Below are positions 1 to 9,406 of a stretch of 64,000 nucleotides of DNA, in pieces. The translations under genes were made by a program, and so were the position numbers. Position 1 is the stretch's first letter; every line of letters begins with the position of its first letter. This stretch comes from Eubacterium sp. (GTDB taxonomy: Bacteria > Bacillota > Clostridia > Oscillospirales > Acutalibacteraceae): assembly GCA_017450645.1 (NCBI GenBank), contig JAFSTE010000012.1, forward strand, positions 62,001 to 126,000, read 5' to 3'. The notes under the pieces were generated by a model. That model had not been told where the DNA came from and searched no databases. It saw nothing but the letters and a program-made list of their open reading frames with translations.

Positions 1-1324
1 ACGCAGCTTGTGAAAAAGCGTGGAAATGCAGGTCGCCGAGCTTGATTTCGCGCATTTTTGGTTCGCCGTTCATACCTGCTTCAACAGTGTTTTGATAATC
101 CTTTTCCTTCCAGGTAAACAAAACCGAATCGTCGGTGAAATTAAACTTCATAAGGCTAAGCTTACCGGGCTTATTAAACAACATCTGAGTTGTAGTAATA
201 GTAACGACAGATGTGTATTCATTAGTTTTGCAGGCGATTTTTCTACCCTCAATAAGCGACTCCTTAGCAGTGTTACGCGGTGTAACAGCGAGCTTAGGCA
301 TAGAGAGCGAAGCAATCTTTTCGTTAAGCGCCTTAACAGAGTCCTTATCCTCTTTAAGTTCCTGCGACTTAAAGCATACGGGGAAGTATTTCCAGAACAC
401 TTCCATAACCTTATAGTCCTCAGCCTCGCCGCAGTTGAGCACTACAAGCGCGTCGTACTCAGGGAACATAAAGCAGCGCTGACCGAAAAGTCCGTCCGCT
501 CTGAAGGAGTTAGGAACAGGGTTCTTCCAGAACTGATAGCCGTAGCCGTTAATGATATCGGGAGCGCCGTCGTGAACGGAGTCTGTCTGCTTTTTAAGCG
601 CTTCCTCAACCCAGAATTCGGGGATAAGCTGAGTGCCGTCGAGCCACTTTCCGCCGTGGATGTACGGAAGGAAGAATTTAGCCAAATCCTCGCTCTTCAT
701 ATAGCAGCCCCAGCCGCCTGCTGAGTTGCCCTTACCGTCAGCTTCCCAGAACGGTTTCTCTATACCGAGGGGCTTAAACATCTTTTCGTTAAGATAGTCG
801 AGCGCGCTCATACCCGTAACCTTACTTACGATTGCCGAAAGCATAAAGGTATTTTCGGAAACATAGTTAAACTTTGTTCCGGGCTTCATCATAAACGGAG
901 CAGCAAAGAAAAGCTTAATCCAGTCGGTATTGCCCTTCTCCTCAAACGGAGTGATAAACTTATCGGAACGCATTGTGAGCAGCATCTCAACGGTAAGCTG
1001 CTTATTGTGCGGGGACTTAGTGAGTAGCTTATATTCAGGGAAAAAGTCAACAACCTTGTCGTCGAGCTTAATAAGTCCTTCGTCAACCGCAAAGCCTACC
1101 GCCGTAGAGGTAAGGCTCTTACTCATAGAGTAAAGCACGTGCGGATACTCCTTTGCGTACGGAGCAAAAAAGCCCTGGGCGCAAACCTTGTCGTGACGAA
1201 CTACCGTAAAGCTCTGTAAACCAAGGTTTTTGGCTGTAATTTCATCCAAAAATCTTTTTATTTTTTTACTGTCAACATTTACCTCTTCGGGGGTAACATG
1301 TTCAAGTTCAGTGTATTTTAGCAT
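1..1324 (-). CDS. Serine hydrolase, beta-lactamase/class C family (3' end cut by window)
   Basis: The minus strand reads open from an ATG at 1324 to the window edge, so 441 codons are visible and the C-terminus is missing. Residues 66-69 read Ser-Met-Ser-Lys, the SxxK nucleophile/lysine motif of class C beta-lactamases and related esterases, in the usual context of about 65 residues from the start and followed by a helix (LTSTAVG). A tyrosine at about 154 (NYVSEN) sits where the YxN general base is expected. No signal peptide is visible, so this is probably a cytoplasmic esterase or amidase-like hydrolase rather than a secreted antibiotic resistance enzyme; the substrate cannot be inferred. 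An AGAGGTG ribosome site lies just upstream of the ATG. Confidence 0.85.
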   Translation of the reverse strand, partial: MLKYTELEHVTPEEVNVDSKKIKRFLDEITAKNLGLQSFTVVRHDKVCAQGFFAPYAKEYPHVLYSMSKSLTSTAVGFAVDEGLIKLDDKVVDFFPEYKLLTKSPHNKQLTVEMLLTMRSDKFITPFEEKGNTDWIKLFFAAPFMMKPGTKFNYVSENTFMLSAIVSKVTGMSALDYLNEKMFKPLGIEKPFWEADGKGNSAGGWGCYMKSEDLAKFFLPYIHGGKWLDGTQLIPEFWVEEALKKQTDSVHDGAPDIINGYGYQFWKNPVPNSFRADGLFGQRCFMFPEYDALVVLNCGEAEDYKVMEVFWKYFPVCFKSQELKEDKDSVKALNEKIASLSMPKLAVTPRNTAKESLIEGRKIACKTNEYTSVVTITTTQMLFNKPGKLSLMKFNFTDDSVLFTWKEKDYQNTVEAGMNGEPKMREIKLGDLHFHAFSQAA

Positions 1325-1420
1325 AATATCACCTCTCCAAGATACTTTATAGCATAAAACGCGCGTTTCTTCAAGCTGTTTTATACAGAATTAAGAAATT
1401 GTATATTATTAATATAGTAC

Positions 1421-1448
1421 TTGATTTTTTATAATTAATGTGTATAAT
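1421..1448 (+). promoter_or_regulatory. Sigma-A type promoter for the CHAP gene
   Basis: TTGATT (1421-1426), 16 nt spacer, TATAAT (1443-1448). It lies about 60 nt ahead of the chosen start codon in a very AT-rich gap. Confidence 0.5.
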
Positions 1449-1513
1449 ATAGCTGTAACATTATTGTAACTTTTAATTGTAATTTGTAATTTTTTGATTA
1501 TATGAGGTTTTAT

Positions 1514-2809
1514 ATGAACAAGATTAAAAAAGCACTTGCTGTTTTTCTTACTCTTATAATTATGAGCACCTGCGTGCCGTTTAACGCATATGCTGTAAGC
1601 GAAGCTACGCTTAAGGACAAGTTAATATCAATCGCCGCTAACGAAGTCGGCTATCAGGGCGGCTCGGGCGGTTACACGAAATACGGCGAATGGTACGGCT
1701 ATCAGGGCGCATGGTGCACCACCTTTGTACTTTGGTGCTACTATAAAACAGGTCTTGCATATAATGTTAAGCTGTACGGAACTATAGTGCCAAACGGCGG
1801 TAACTGTAACTCGATGATTAGCTGGTATCAGAACAAAGGCAGGTACCACACACGCGAATCGGGCTACACCCCAAAAAAGGGCGACCTCGTTTTCTTTGAC
1901 TGGAGCGGTAACGGCTCGTCGCAGCATGTAGGTCTTGTAAGCTCGACCTCGGGAAGCACGATTAACACTATCGAGGGTAACTGCTCCAACAAGGTAAAAA
2001 GACACACCTACACAAAGTCGGGCAGCAAGCCGTACGGCAGCATTTATTCGATACTCGGCTACGGCTCACCTAACTGGAGCGCATACACAGACGGCTCCGG
2101 CGAAAAGGAAACCACGACCAAAAAGAAGCACAAGAAAAAGAAAAAGGTTACAACCACCAAGCAGGAAACGACCACCAAAAAGAATCATAAAAAGAAAAAG
2201 AATAAGTCCGCTACCGATACAACAAACGAGAAAACTACTAAAGAAACAACCGAAACCACTACCAAGGAAACTACAACTAAAAAGCCGACCACAAAGGCTG
2301 TTGTTGCAAAGGATATGAAGCTGCACGCAGCTACAACGGAGCTTGAAATCGGCGACAGCGTAACGCTCGATTACACAATCGAGCCGCTCGGCGCACAGGC
2401 GGTTGTAGGTTACTTCTGTGACGAGGAAAACATTATCGAAATCTCAAAGGGCGGCGTAATCACCGCAACGGGCGAAGGTAAAGCAACCGTTGTTGTATGC
2501 GCTAACGACGAGATTTACAGGCAGTGCGATTTTAATGTTACCGAGGCAAGCTCGCGCGTAACGCGCCACACGCCCAACAGTATCGAAATCGACACGACAA
2601 AGCCTGAAATCAACGAAAAGAGCTTTTCGCAAAAGCTCAGCGACATCGGCGTTAATGCCGACCAGCTTGAAGCTCACTACAGATACTACATATACCCCGT
2701 TGCGATTATATGCACAACGGCTGTTCTTGCGGGAATTATTGTTGCCATCAAAGCGCTTGCAAGAGCAATCAGAAAGAAAAGAGACGCCAAGGCAGAGGGT
2801 GAGGAATAA
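1514..2809 (+). CDS. Secreted CHAP-type peptidoglycan hydrolase with Big2 domain and C-terminal membrane anchor
   Basis: Start chosen at ATG 1514 (431 aa), because a GAGG ribosome site at 1505-1508 precedes it at good spacing, whereas the ATG at 1502 has none. Residues 1-28 are a signal peptide. Residues about 40-165 look like a CHAP amidase/endopeptidase: Cys68 in GAWCTTFV and His138 in SQHVGLV are the likely catalytic pair. A Lys/Thr-rich linker of TTTK type follows (about 185-265), then a Big2 immunoglobulin-like domain (about 270-345), a second spacer, and a hydrophobic segment near 393-413 followed by a basic tail. This predicts an extracellular wall hydrolase tethered to the membrane by its C-terminus. 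The upstream half is well supported; the exact bond cleaved is unknown. Confidence 0.8.
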   Translation: MNKIKKALAVFLTLIIMSTCVPFNAYAVSEATLKDKLISIAANEVGYQGGSGGYTKYGEWYGYQGAWCTTFVLWCYYKTGLAYNVKLYGTIVPNGGNCNSMISWYQNKGRYHTRESGYTPKKGDLVFFDWSGNGSSQHVGLVSSTSGSTINTIEGNCSNKVKRHTYTKSGSKPYGSIYSILGYGSPNWSAYTDGSGEKETTTKKKHKKKKKVTTTKQETTTKKNHKKKKNKSATDTTNEKTTKETTETTTKETTTKKPTTKAVVAKDMKLHAATTELEIGDSVTLDYTIEPLGAQAVVGYFCDEENIIEISKGGVITATGEGKATVVVCANDEIYRQCDFNVTEASSRVTRHTPNSIEIDTTKPEINEKSFSQKLSDIGVNADQLEAHYRYYIYPVAIICTTAVLAGIIVAIKALARAIRKKRDAKAEGEE

Positions 2810-2838
2810 TTCTGCCGTTCTCTGAAAGAGGATAAAAT

Positions 2839-4761
2839 ATGAGTAAAAATAACACGCCCCTGGAGATGACTGCCCAGGAAAAAAAGAAATACAGGGAAGC
2901 GCGTTTTACCGCAAGTATTAAAAGGATGGCAATAGCGGTAATTGACATTGCCACGTTTTTTGCCGTAAATATTGCAATTACCGCAAACGCGCAAGACGCA
3001 AACTTTTTTGCAAACCCGTACAGAGAAATACTGTTTTCGTACCTGCACTTTTTTATCGTAAGCGCTATTGTAGTTATTGTAAACTACTTTTTAGGGCTTT
3101 ACAGAAGTGTGTGGAGCTTTGCGGGAACAGACGAAATAATACGCTGTATCGTTGCAGGCGGTATCGACACAGGCGCGCTGTTTTTAGTTGACAGGCTGCT
3201 GTTTGACTATGCGCTTGACTACAATATCAGGCTGCCGTTTTGGATGTACATATTTGCGTTTGTACTTGCGGCTGCGCTAATAGTTGCGCCGCGTATAGCA
3301 TTTCGCGTTATACGCAGATTGCTTGTATTTAAGGGCTACAAATCAAGTGATAACGTCCCGCGCGTTATGATTGTGGGTGCGGGCTTTATGGGTAACTTTG
3401 TTATTGACGCTTTAAAAAACGACGGCTACAAGGGCGGACGCCCGATACTTGCAGTAGACGACAACCCTGCAAAGTACAAGAAGTCGATTAACGGCGTTAA
3501 AGTACACGGCACCTGCGCGGATATCCCCGAGCTTGCTGAAAAATACAATATTGACCAGATTATTATCTGTCTGCCCTCCGCGTCAAACGAGAGACAAAAA
3601 GAAATTCTCGAGTGCGCGATGCAGACTAACGCAAAGGTTAAAATCAGCCCCACCGTATCGGATATGCTCGAGGAGGGCGGAAGCAAAAAGGTAAGAAGTA
3701 TAGATATTACCGACCTTCTTTCGCGTCCCGAGGTTAAGCTGGACAAAAAGGTGTGCCGTTATCTTATCGGCAAAACAATACTTGTAACGGGCGGCGGCGG
3801 CTCAATCGGTGCAGAAATCTGTAAGCAGGCTGCACGCTACAATCCCGAAACGATTGTTATATTTGATATTTACGAAAACTGCGCCTACGAGCTTGAAAAC
3901 GAGCTTAAAGAAAAGTACGACGATATTATCAATATCGAGGTTCGTATAGGCTCTGTGCGCGATGTTAAAAGGCTTGAGCAGGTTTTCGAGGAATTCCATC
4001 CCGATGTTGTATTCCACGCAGCCGCTCACAAGCATGTACCGCTTATGGAGGACAGCCCTTGCGAAGCTGTAAAGAACAATGTTTTCGGCACGCTTAATGT
4101 CGCAGTAACTGCCGACAAATTCAAGGTGCCAAAGATGGTTATACTCTCCACCGACAAGGCGGTTAACCCCACTAATGTTATGGGCTGCACGAAGCGCATA
4201 TGCGAAATAATTGTGCAGTATATGGATACAGTCAGCGAGAACACCGAGTTTGTTGCCGTTCGTTTCGGTAATGTGCTTGGCTCGCACGGTTCGGTTATTC
4301 CGATATTCAAAAAGCAGATTGAAAAAGGCGGTCCTATCAAGGTAACGCACCCCGACATCACAAGATACTTTATGACCATCCCCGAAGCGGCGCAGCTCGT
4401 GTGCCAGGCGGGCGGTCTTGCAAAGGGCGGCGAGGTGTTCGTGCTTGATATGGGCGAGCCGGTTAAGATAATGACGCTTGCGGAAAACCTCATTAAGCTT
4501 TCGGGCTACACGGTTGACGAAATCGGAATCGAGATTGTCGGTCTGCGCCCCGGCGAAAAGCTTTACGAGGAGCTTGCTATGGACAGCGAGATGGAAACCA
4601 GGGAGAAAACCGCAAACGAAAAGATATATGTAACCCAACCTATGGATATCAACAAGGCACGATTTGAAGAAATGATGAACGAGCTTGCAGATATTAACGA
4701 CGACAATGTAAGGGACAAGCTTAAGAAATTTGTTCCCAACTACTCACCGAAAGAGAATTAA
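2839..4761 (+). CDS. Membrane-anchored nucleoside-diphosphate-sugar 4,6-dehydratase (CapD/FlaA1/PglF family)
   Basis: 640 aa. The N-terminal third holds four hydrophobic segments (about residues 27-160), followed by a CoA-binding-like/Rossmann region (VMIVGAGFMGNF) and then the SDR dehydratase domain. The NAD-binding glycine motif GGGGSIG is near residues 317-323; STDKA lies near 438-442 and MGCTK near 448-452. Met in place of the usual SDR Tyr is characteristic of the CapD/FlaA1/PglF branch, which removes water from UDP-GlcNAc or similar donors at the start of polysaccharide or glycan synthesis. The gene ends in a TAATG overlap with ktrB. No glycosyltransferase is adjacent, so the polymer it serves is encoded elsewhere. 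Confidence 0.9.
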   Translation: MSKNNTPLEMTAQEKKKYREARFTASIKRMAIAVIDIATFFAVNIAITANAQDANFFANPYREILFSYLHFFIVSAIVVIVNYFLGLYRSVWSFAGTDEIIRCIVAGGIDTGALFLVDRLLFDYALDYNIRLPFWMYIFAFVLAAALIVAPRIAFRVIRRLLVFKGYKSSDNVPRVMIVGAGFMGNFVIDALKNDGYKGGRPILAVDDNPAKYKKSINGVKVHGTCADIPELAEKYNIDQIIICLPSASNERQKEILECAMQTNAKVKISPTVSDMLEEGGSKKVRSIDITDLLSRPEVKLDKKVCRYLIGKTILVTGGGGSIGAEICKQAARYNPETIVIFDIYENCAYELENELKEKYDDIINIEVRIGSVRDVKRLEQVFEEFHPDVVFHAAAHKHVPLMEDSPCEAVKNNVFGTLNVAVTADKFKVPKMVILSTDKAVNPTNVMGCTKRICEIIVQYMDTVSENTEFVAVRFGNVLGSHGSVIPIFKKQIEKGGPIKVTHPDITRYFMTIPEAAQLVCQAGGLAKGGEVFVLDMGEPVKIMTLAENLIKLSGYTVDEIGIEIVGLRPGEKLYEELAMDSEMETREKTANEKIYVTQPMDINKARFEEMMNELADINDDNVRDKLKKFVPNYSPKEN

Positions 4762-6110
4762 TGAAACCAAAACGCATCAGAAACAAAAGATTTACTTACC
4801 CGAAAATGACGGCTATAGGCTTTGCGATGCTGATACTTACAGGTACAGTGCTCCTTATGCTGCCGATAAGTTCAAAACACGACAGTGCATCATTTATTGA
4901 TGCGCTGTTTACTGCTACCTCGGCGGGCTGTATTACGGGACTTGTACCGTTTGACACCTTTACTAACTGGAGTGTTTTCGGTCAAATCGTAATAATAGTT
5001 CTTATTCAGGTAGGCGGTCTGGGCTTCATTACCCTGCTCGCCGCTGCGGTTAAGATATTTACAAGAAAAATCAGCCTTAAGCAAAAAATGCTTTTAAAAG
5101 AGAGCATCGGCTCGCTCTCGCTCGGCGATGTTAAAACGCTTGTGCGCTCAGTACTGCTGTTTACAGCGCTTTGCGAGCTTACAGGCGCTGCAATACTGTC
5201 GTTCAGATTAGTACCGATTGCAGGGCTTAGGCGCGGAATATATATGTCGCTGTTTATGAGCATTTCCGCATACTGTAACGCAGGATTTGACCTTATGGGT
5301 ATGTACGCCCCGTCGTCATCTCTTACGACAGTTAACGACGATGTTATAATCATTTTTACGCTGTCTTTGTTAATCATATTCGGCGGACTTGGATTTATCG
5401 TGTGGGAGGATATGAAAACCCAGAAATTCAAGTGGCACCGCTTTAGCGTACACACTAAGCTTACGCTTATTACCACGCTTATACTGCTTACTGCGCCGAC
5501 ATTTTTGTTTTTGATTTTTGAAAACAACAAAACGCTTAGCGGTATGCCGGTTGCGGACAAAATCGTTAACGCATTTTTCTGTAGCGTAACGCCGAGAACC
5601 GCGGGCTTTAACAGCGTAGATATACACGATATGTCGTCGCAGTCAAAGCTGCTTACAATGGTTTTGATGTTTATAGGCGGCTCAACAGGCTCAACGGCGG
5701 GCGGTGTTAAGGCTACAACTATTGCGGTACTTGTGCTTTGTGTATTTTCAAGTATGCGCGAAAAAAACGAGGTTAATATCTTCGGCAGGCGCATACCCGA
5801 CGATGTAATTAAAAACGCTATATCAATCGTTTCGCTTAATGTATCGCTTATATTCGTAGCTTCAACGGCTATATATTTTACAGACGCGCGGCTTAAGGTC
5901 GGTGATGTACTTTTTGAATGTACCTCGGCGCTCGGTACGGTAGGTATGACTACGGGCATTACGCCTACGCTTACTGCGGCGGCAAAAGTGATTATAGTAT
6001 TACTTATGTATATAGGTCGCTTGACGAGCTTAATTCTTGCGATGTCGTTTGCACATCCGAAGGCTAAGACTAACACAATGAAACCTAAGTGCAACATAAT
6101 GATAGGTTAA
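4761..6110 (+). CDS. ktrB: Potassium transporter membrane subunit KtrB/TrkH
   Basis: 449 aa, polytopic. The four pore-loop segments of the Ktr/Trk/HKT fold can be picked out, each with the conserved glycine of the selectivity filter: SAGCITG, AYCNAGFD, TPRTAGFNS and LGTVGMTTG. The length fits KtrB. The start codon overlaps the stop of the preceding dehydratase (TAATG), and ktrA begins 24 nt downstream, so the potassium pair is translationally coupled to, or cotranscribed with, the sugar dehydratase. It takes up K+ driven by the membrane potential or Na+, gated by the cytoplasmic KtrA ring. Confidence 0.93.
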   Translation: MKPKRIRNKRFTYPKMTAIGFAMLILTGTVLLMLPISSKHDSASFIDALFTATSAGCITGLVPFDTFTNWSVFGQIVIIVLIQVGGLGFITLLAAAVKIFTRKISLKQKMLLKESIGSLSLGDVKTLVRSVLLFTALCELTGAAILSFRLVPIAGLRRGIYMSLFMSISAYCNAGFDLMGMYAPSSSLTTVNDDVIIIFTLSLLIIFGGLGFIVWEDMKTQKFKWHRFSVHTKLTLITTLILLTAPTFLFLIFENNKTLSGMPVADKIVNAFFCSVTPRTAGFNSVDIHDMSSQSKLLTMVLMFIGGSTGSTAGGVKATTIAVLVLCVFSSMREKNEVNIFGRRIPDDVIKNAISIVSLNVSLIFVASTAIYFTDARLKVGDVLFECTSALGTVGMTTGITPTLTAAAKVIIVLLMYIGRLTSLILAMSFAHPKAKTNTMKPKCNIMIG

Positions 6111-6134
6111 CAGCATAACAAAGGAGAAAACACT

Positions 6135-6782
6135 ATGAAAACTTGTTTGGTAATCGGTGCGGGCAAATTCGGCAAGCACCTTGCAATCGATTTATGCGAA
6201 ATGGGTAACGAGGTTATGCTCGTTGACAGAAACGAAAGCAAAATTGACGAGCTTTCGCACAGGGTTACGACATCGGAAATCGGCGACTACACGCTTTACA
6301 GCAACCTCGACGCGCTCGGCATAGAGGATTACGACTTTATATTCGTATGCGTAGGCGGTTTTCAGGACAGCCTCGTTATAGTTGACCACCTTAAAAGGCT
6401 CGGAGCGCAGATGATACTTGCAAAAGCGTCCTCCTCCGTTCACGAAAGATTTTTAAATATGGCGGGCGCAGACGCAATTATTTATCCCGAGCGTGACAGC
6501 GCTTACACCACCGCGGTTGAGTATTCAAACAGAAAGATATTCGACTACATCAAGCTCAGCGAAGAGGACGGAATTTACGAAATCGAAGCACCCGACAAGT
6601 GGTGCGGCAAGAGCCTTGAAAAGCTTAATATCCGTAAAATTCACAATGTTACGGTTATCGCAAGCAAAACAAGCGAAAACAAGATTTCCGCTATCAGAAG
6701 TGCCGATTATGTGTTCAACAAGAACGAGCACATTATCGTACTCGGCAGCAAAAAGGATATCAGCAAGCTTACAAAGGATTAA
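6135..6782 (+). CDS. ktrA: Potassium uptake regulatory subunit KtrA/TrkA
   Basis: 215 aa, the usual length of KtrA. Residues 5-14 (VIGAGKFGKH) form the Rossmann nucleotide-binding loop of the RCK_N domain; an acidic residue at the end of the second strand (LVDRNESK) fits binding of an adenine nucleotide. The C-terminal part (about 130-215) is an RCK_C domain ending with the family-typical IIVLGSKKDI. It assembles as an octameric ring beneath KtrB and gates K+ uptake in response to ATP/ADP and c-di-AMP in relatives. A clear AAGGAG site precedes the ATG. The gene runs directly into the inverted-repeat element at 6803-7117. Confidence 0.93.
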   Translation: MKTCLVIGAGKFGKHLAIDLCEMGNEVMLVDRNESKIDELSHRVTTSEIGDYTLYSNLDALGIEDYDFIFVCVGGFQDSLVIVDHLKRLGAQMILAKASSSVHERFLNMAGADAIIYPERDSAYTTAVEYSNRKIFDYIKLSEEDGIYEIEAPDKWCGKSLEKLNIRKIHNVTVIASKTSENKISAIRSADYVFNKNEHIIVLGSKKDISKLTKD

Positions 6783-6802
6783 TTTCAACTGATAGTTATA
6801 AC

Positions 6803-7117
6803 AAAAAAGAGTTGGCTCAAGCCCACCTGTACTAAAGGATAATAAGCCTCAGTTCTTATCCTTTTGCACAATAACTGCGTTAAAATAAATAACCAAGGCG
6901 CCAGCCTTGGTTATTATTTATGCCTTGTTCTTGCACAAAATCATTAAAAATGAGATGCAAAGCAGTTTAAATCGTCTGATTTTGTTCAGATTGGTGATTA
7001 TAAAATTGTTCGCATACTCGCGTATTCGGGCGATTTTTAATCGCCAAGGTGGGCGAAAGCGGACGATTTAAACCTTGTTGTCCTTTAGTACAGGTGGGCA
7101 ATGAGTCAACTCTTTTA
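6803..7117. repeat. 314-bp element with about 36-bp terminal inverted repeats and nested hairpins (MITE-like or structured RNA)
   Basis: This fills the only gap over 300 bases. The left arm (6803-6839) and right arm (7081-7117) are inverted copies: a perfect 19-base block (GCCCACCTGTACTAAAGGA and its complement) plus an outer part with one substitution and a one-base length difference. Inside are further stems: 6834-6842 with a partner around 6857-6865; a strong 12-bp hairpin at 6888-6899/6904-6915 flanked by A- and T-rich runs, which could terminate transcription from both sides; and GTTTAAATCGTC (from 6968) pairing with GACGATTTAAAC (to 7074), which encloses a further small hairpin. No ORF is seen. 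The right arm overlaps the stop codon of the PHP gene. Confidence 0.6.
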
Positions 7118-7897
7118 TTTAAACGGTTTTATAAGCTCTATGCTGTTTTCGGGTACGAGCTGCAGGTCGTTAATCAGGTGTGATTTTGCCCTGTCGAGCA
7201 GGTCGCGCTGTTCAAACGCCTTTGGCGTGTGCGCGTCAAGCCCGAGCACAACCCGATTACCTACGGCTTTAACGAGCTTCCAGAATCTGTCAGCAGGATA
7301 CCAGCGGCTTTCGCTGTAGCCTAAAAAGTTATATTCAAGCGGAAGGTCAAGCGCTTTCAGTTCGAGGAGCATATTGCCGATTTTTTCCTCATAAATCTTT
7401 TTACTGCCTGCAAAGTTAATCAAATCGGGGTGGCATACATAGGTAAACATACCGCTTTTCGCTCCGTCAAGAAGCTGTTTAATATAGGCGTCAAGCGTGG
7501 CAATGCTTATCGTTTTAGAGCCCGCATATTTAGAGGTGGGTTCGCACTCATTTTTAGTAAAATGCTGTGCGAGCAGAAGATAGTCGATATCAAGCGTTTT
7601 TAAAAACTCGATTTCGCCGTCGACTAAATCGGGATACCACTCCATTTCAAAGCCGATTTTTATATCAATTTTGTCCTTATACTTTTCTCGGAGGGCTTTT
7701 ATACTTGAGATATACTCCCCTGCTTCGTCGGGCGCCATACGCATATGGCTTACATACCCGTCCTTAAACACATAAGGGATATGGTCCGAAAAGCCGAGCT
7801 GCTCAAAGCCTGCGTCAATCGCGGCTTTAACATAATCCTCGTCCTCGCCCTCAGCGTGAAAACATCTTATTGTGTGGGTGTGAAGATTAAACTCCAT
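7115..7897 (-). CDS. PHP-domain phosphatase, histidinol-phosphatase (HisJ/HisK) family
   Basis: 260 aa. The protein opens with the PHP metal-binding signature (NLHTHTIRCFHAEGE), continues with GFSDHIP, and has the expected later ligands (CHPDL, LDAHTP), which together bind a trinuclear metal centre. The closest recognised group is the HisJ-type histidinol-phosphate phosphatase. No other his gene is nearby and the partner gene is galT, so the physiological substrate may be another phosphate ester. The start codon overlaps the galT stop (TAATG), so the two are translationally coupled. The stop codon lies inside the right arm of the inverted-repeat element. Confidence 0.8.
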   Translation of the reverse strand: MEFNLHTHTIRCFHAEGEDEDYVKAAIDAGFEQLGFSDHIPYVFKDGYVSHMRMAPDEAGEYISSIKALREKYKDKIDIKIGFEMEWYPDLVDGEIEFLKTLDIDYLLLAQHFTKNECEPTSKYAGSKTISIATLDAYIKQLLDGAKSGMFTYVCHPDLINFAGSKKIYEEKIGNMLLELKALDLPLEYNFLGYSESRWYPADRFWKLVKAVGNRVVLGLDAHTPKAFEQRDLLDRAKSHLINDLQLVPENSIELIKPFK

Positions 7898-9387
7898 TAC
7901 TTAACACTTTCTGCAAATCTGATAAACTGCGCCCTGCCTGCGTTTGTTCTTTCATAAACGCCGCACTGCTCTAAAATAGCGGTGAACACCTTGCCTATCT
8001 CAGCCTTAAGAATATCGACGCAGTTGTCGCTCGTAATATCGTTATTTGCCATTATATTCTGTGCCCATTCGTTATGCTTTGCAATTCTCTCGTCGGCGGT
8101 GATGTCCTCACCGTTCACCATAGCGTCGGCGAGGGCGTGGATTTCCTCCTTAAGCCTTGACGGAAGAACTGCAAGACCCATAACCTCGATAAGACCGATA
8201 TTTTCCTTTTTAATATGGTGGAACTCGGGGTGCGGGTGGTAGAAGCCGAGCGGGCAATCCTCGGTTGTAATATTATTTCTGAGCACTAAATCAAGCTCGA
8301 ACTTTCCGTTTCGCATTCTTGCAATCGGGGTGATTGTATTATGCTTCTCGCCGTCGGTTTCAGCGTAAATGAACGCGTCCTCGTCGGTATATCCCCTCCA
8401 TGCGTTAAGGATTTTATCCGCAAGCTCGCTAAGGCGCGCCTTATCGTCAGATGCAATTCTTATAACGCTCATAGGCCACTTAACGATACCCGCCTCTATA
8501 TCCTCAAAGCCTGCAAAGCTAAGCTTGGTTTCAACAGGAGCTTTAGCCATAGCGAACTCGTAATTACCGCCCTGAAAATGCTCGTGCGTAAGGATTGAAC
8601 CGCCGACAATCGGCAGGTCAGCGTTAGAGCCTACGAAGTAGTGTGGGAAGCGCTCGACGAACGCAAGCAGCTTATCAAATGCGGACTTGTCGATAACCAT
8701 CGGGATATGCTCGCTGTTAAAAACGATACAGTGCTCGTTATAATAAACATACGGCGAATACTGCAAAAAGAACGGCGTATTAGCAAGCTCAACCGGAATA
8801 ATCCTGTGGTTTTGTCTTGCAGGGTGGTTAACTCGGCCCATATAGCCCTCGTTCTCCTTACAGAGCTGGCACTTGGGATAAGCGCTCTGTTTCATAGTAA
8901 GCGCAGCCGCAATCGCCTTTGGGTCCTTTTCGGGCTTAGAGAGGTTAATTGTTATATCAATATCGCCGTACTCGGTTTTTGTAATCCATTTAACATCGTT
9001 CTTAATTCTGTATGTTCTTATGTAGTCCGACGCCTTTGAGATAGCATAATAGTAATCGGTAGCCGCCTTAGGCGACTCGTCATAAAGGGCATTAAACTTT
9101 TTAATAACATCCGACGGACGGGGCGTTAAAATACCCATAAGCTTAGTGTCAAAGAGGTCGCGGTAAACTACGCTGTTTTCGCACTTGCCGTTTTCGCACG
9201 CCCAGTCGAGAATAGTCTTAAGGATTTCCTCAAGCTCATACTTCTCCTTAACCTCGCAGTCCTCAAAGCTGTCAAGCTCTAACGCCTGGCACAGAGAGTT
9301 AATGCTGAAAATACAGTCCTCTTTTTCGATTAATCCGTTATTAAGCGCATAGTCTGCAAGCGCCTTGATAGCCTCAAAAATATTCAT
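7897..9387 (-). CDS. galT: UDP-glucose--hexose-1-phosphate uridylyltransferase, Firmicutes type II GalT
   Basis: 496 aa, the length of the type II GalT found in Firmicutes rather than the roughly 350 aa HIT-type enzyme of proteobacteria. Diagnostic stretches include YPKCQLCKENEGYMGR, NHRIIPVEL, YNEHCIVFN and GGSILTHEHFQGG. It exchanges UMP between UDP-glucose and galactose-1-phosphate in the Leloir pathway. galK and galE are not in the window. A sigma-A promoter and a perfect 16-bp palindrome lie directly upstream (9407-9448), suggesting repression control. The gene is followed by the PHP phosphatase with overlapping stop and start codons. Confidence 0.93.
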   Translation of the reverse strand: MNIFEAIKALADYALNNGLIEKEDCIFSINSLCQALELDSFEDCEVKEKYELEEILKTILDWACENGKCENSVVYRDLFDTKLMGILTPRPSDVIKKFNALYDESPKAATDYYYAISKASDYIRTYRIKNDVKWITKTEYGDIDITINLSKPEKDPKAIAAALTMKQSAYPKCQLCKENEGYMGRVNHPARQNHRIIPVELANTPFFLQYSPYVYYNEHCIVFNSEHIPMVIDKSAFDKLLAFVERFPHYFVGSNADLPIVGGSILTHEHFQGGNYEFAMAKAPVETKLSFAGFEDIEAGIVKWPMSVIRIASDDKARLSELADKILNAWRGYTDEDAFIYAETDGEKHNTITPIARMRNGKFELDLVLRNNITTEDCPLGFYHPHPEFHHIKKENIGLIEVMGLAVLPSRLKEEIHALADAMVNGEDITADERIAKHNEWAQNIMANNDITSDNCVDILKAEIGKVFTAILEQCGVYERTNAGRAQFIRFAESVK

Positions 9388-9406
9388 ACGCGGCTCCTTG
9401 CTAAAA

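Noticed and set aside
3802-4638. 278-aa open frame antisense to the CapD-like gene
   Set aside because: It is the mirror of a well-conserved dehydratase, has no ribosome site and no family resemblance; GC-skewed codon use explains the openness.
5006-6097. 363-aa open frame antisense to ktrB
   Set aside because: Hydrophobic reading opposite a membrane protein; the plus-strand frame carries the conserved pore loops.
6803-7117. tRNA, riboswitch or small coding gene in the largest gap
   Set aside because: No cloverleaf, no known aptamer pattern that I recognise and no open frame with a ribosome site; the inverted-repeat description fits better.
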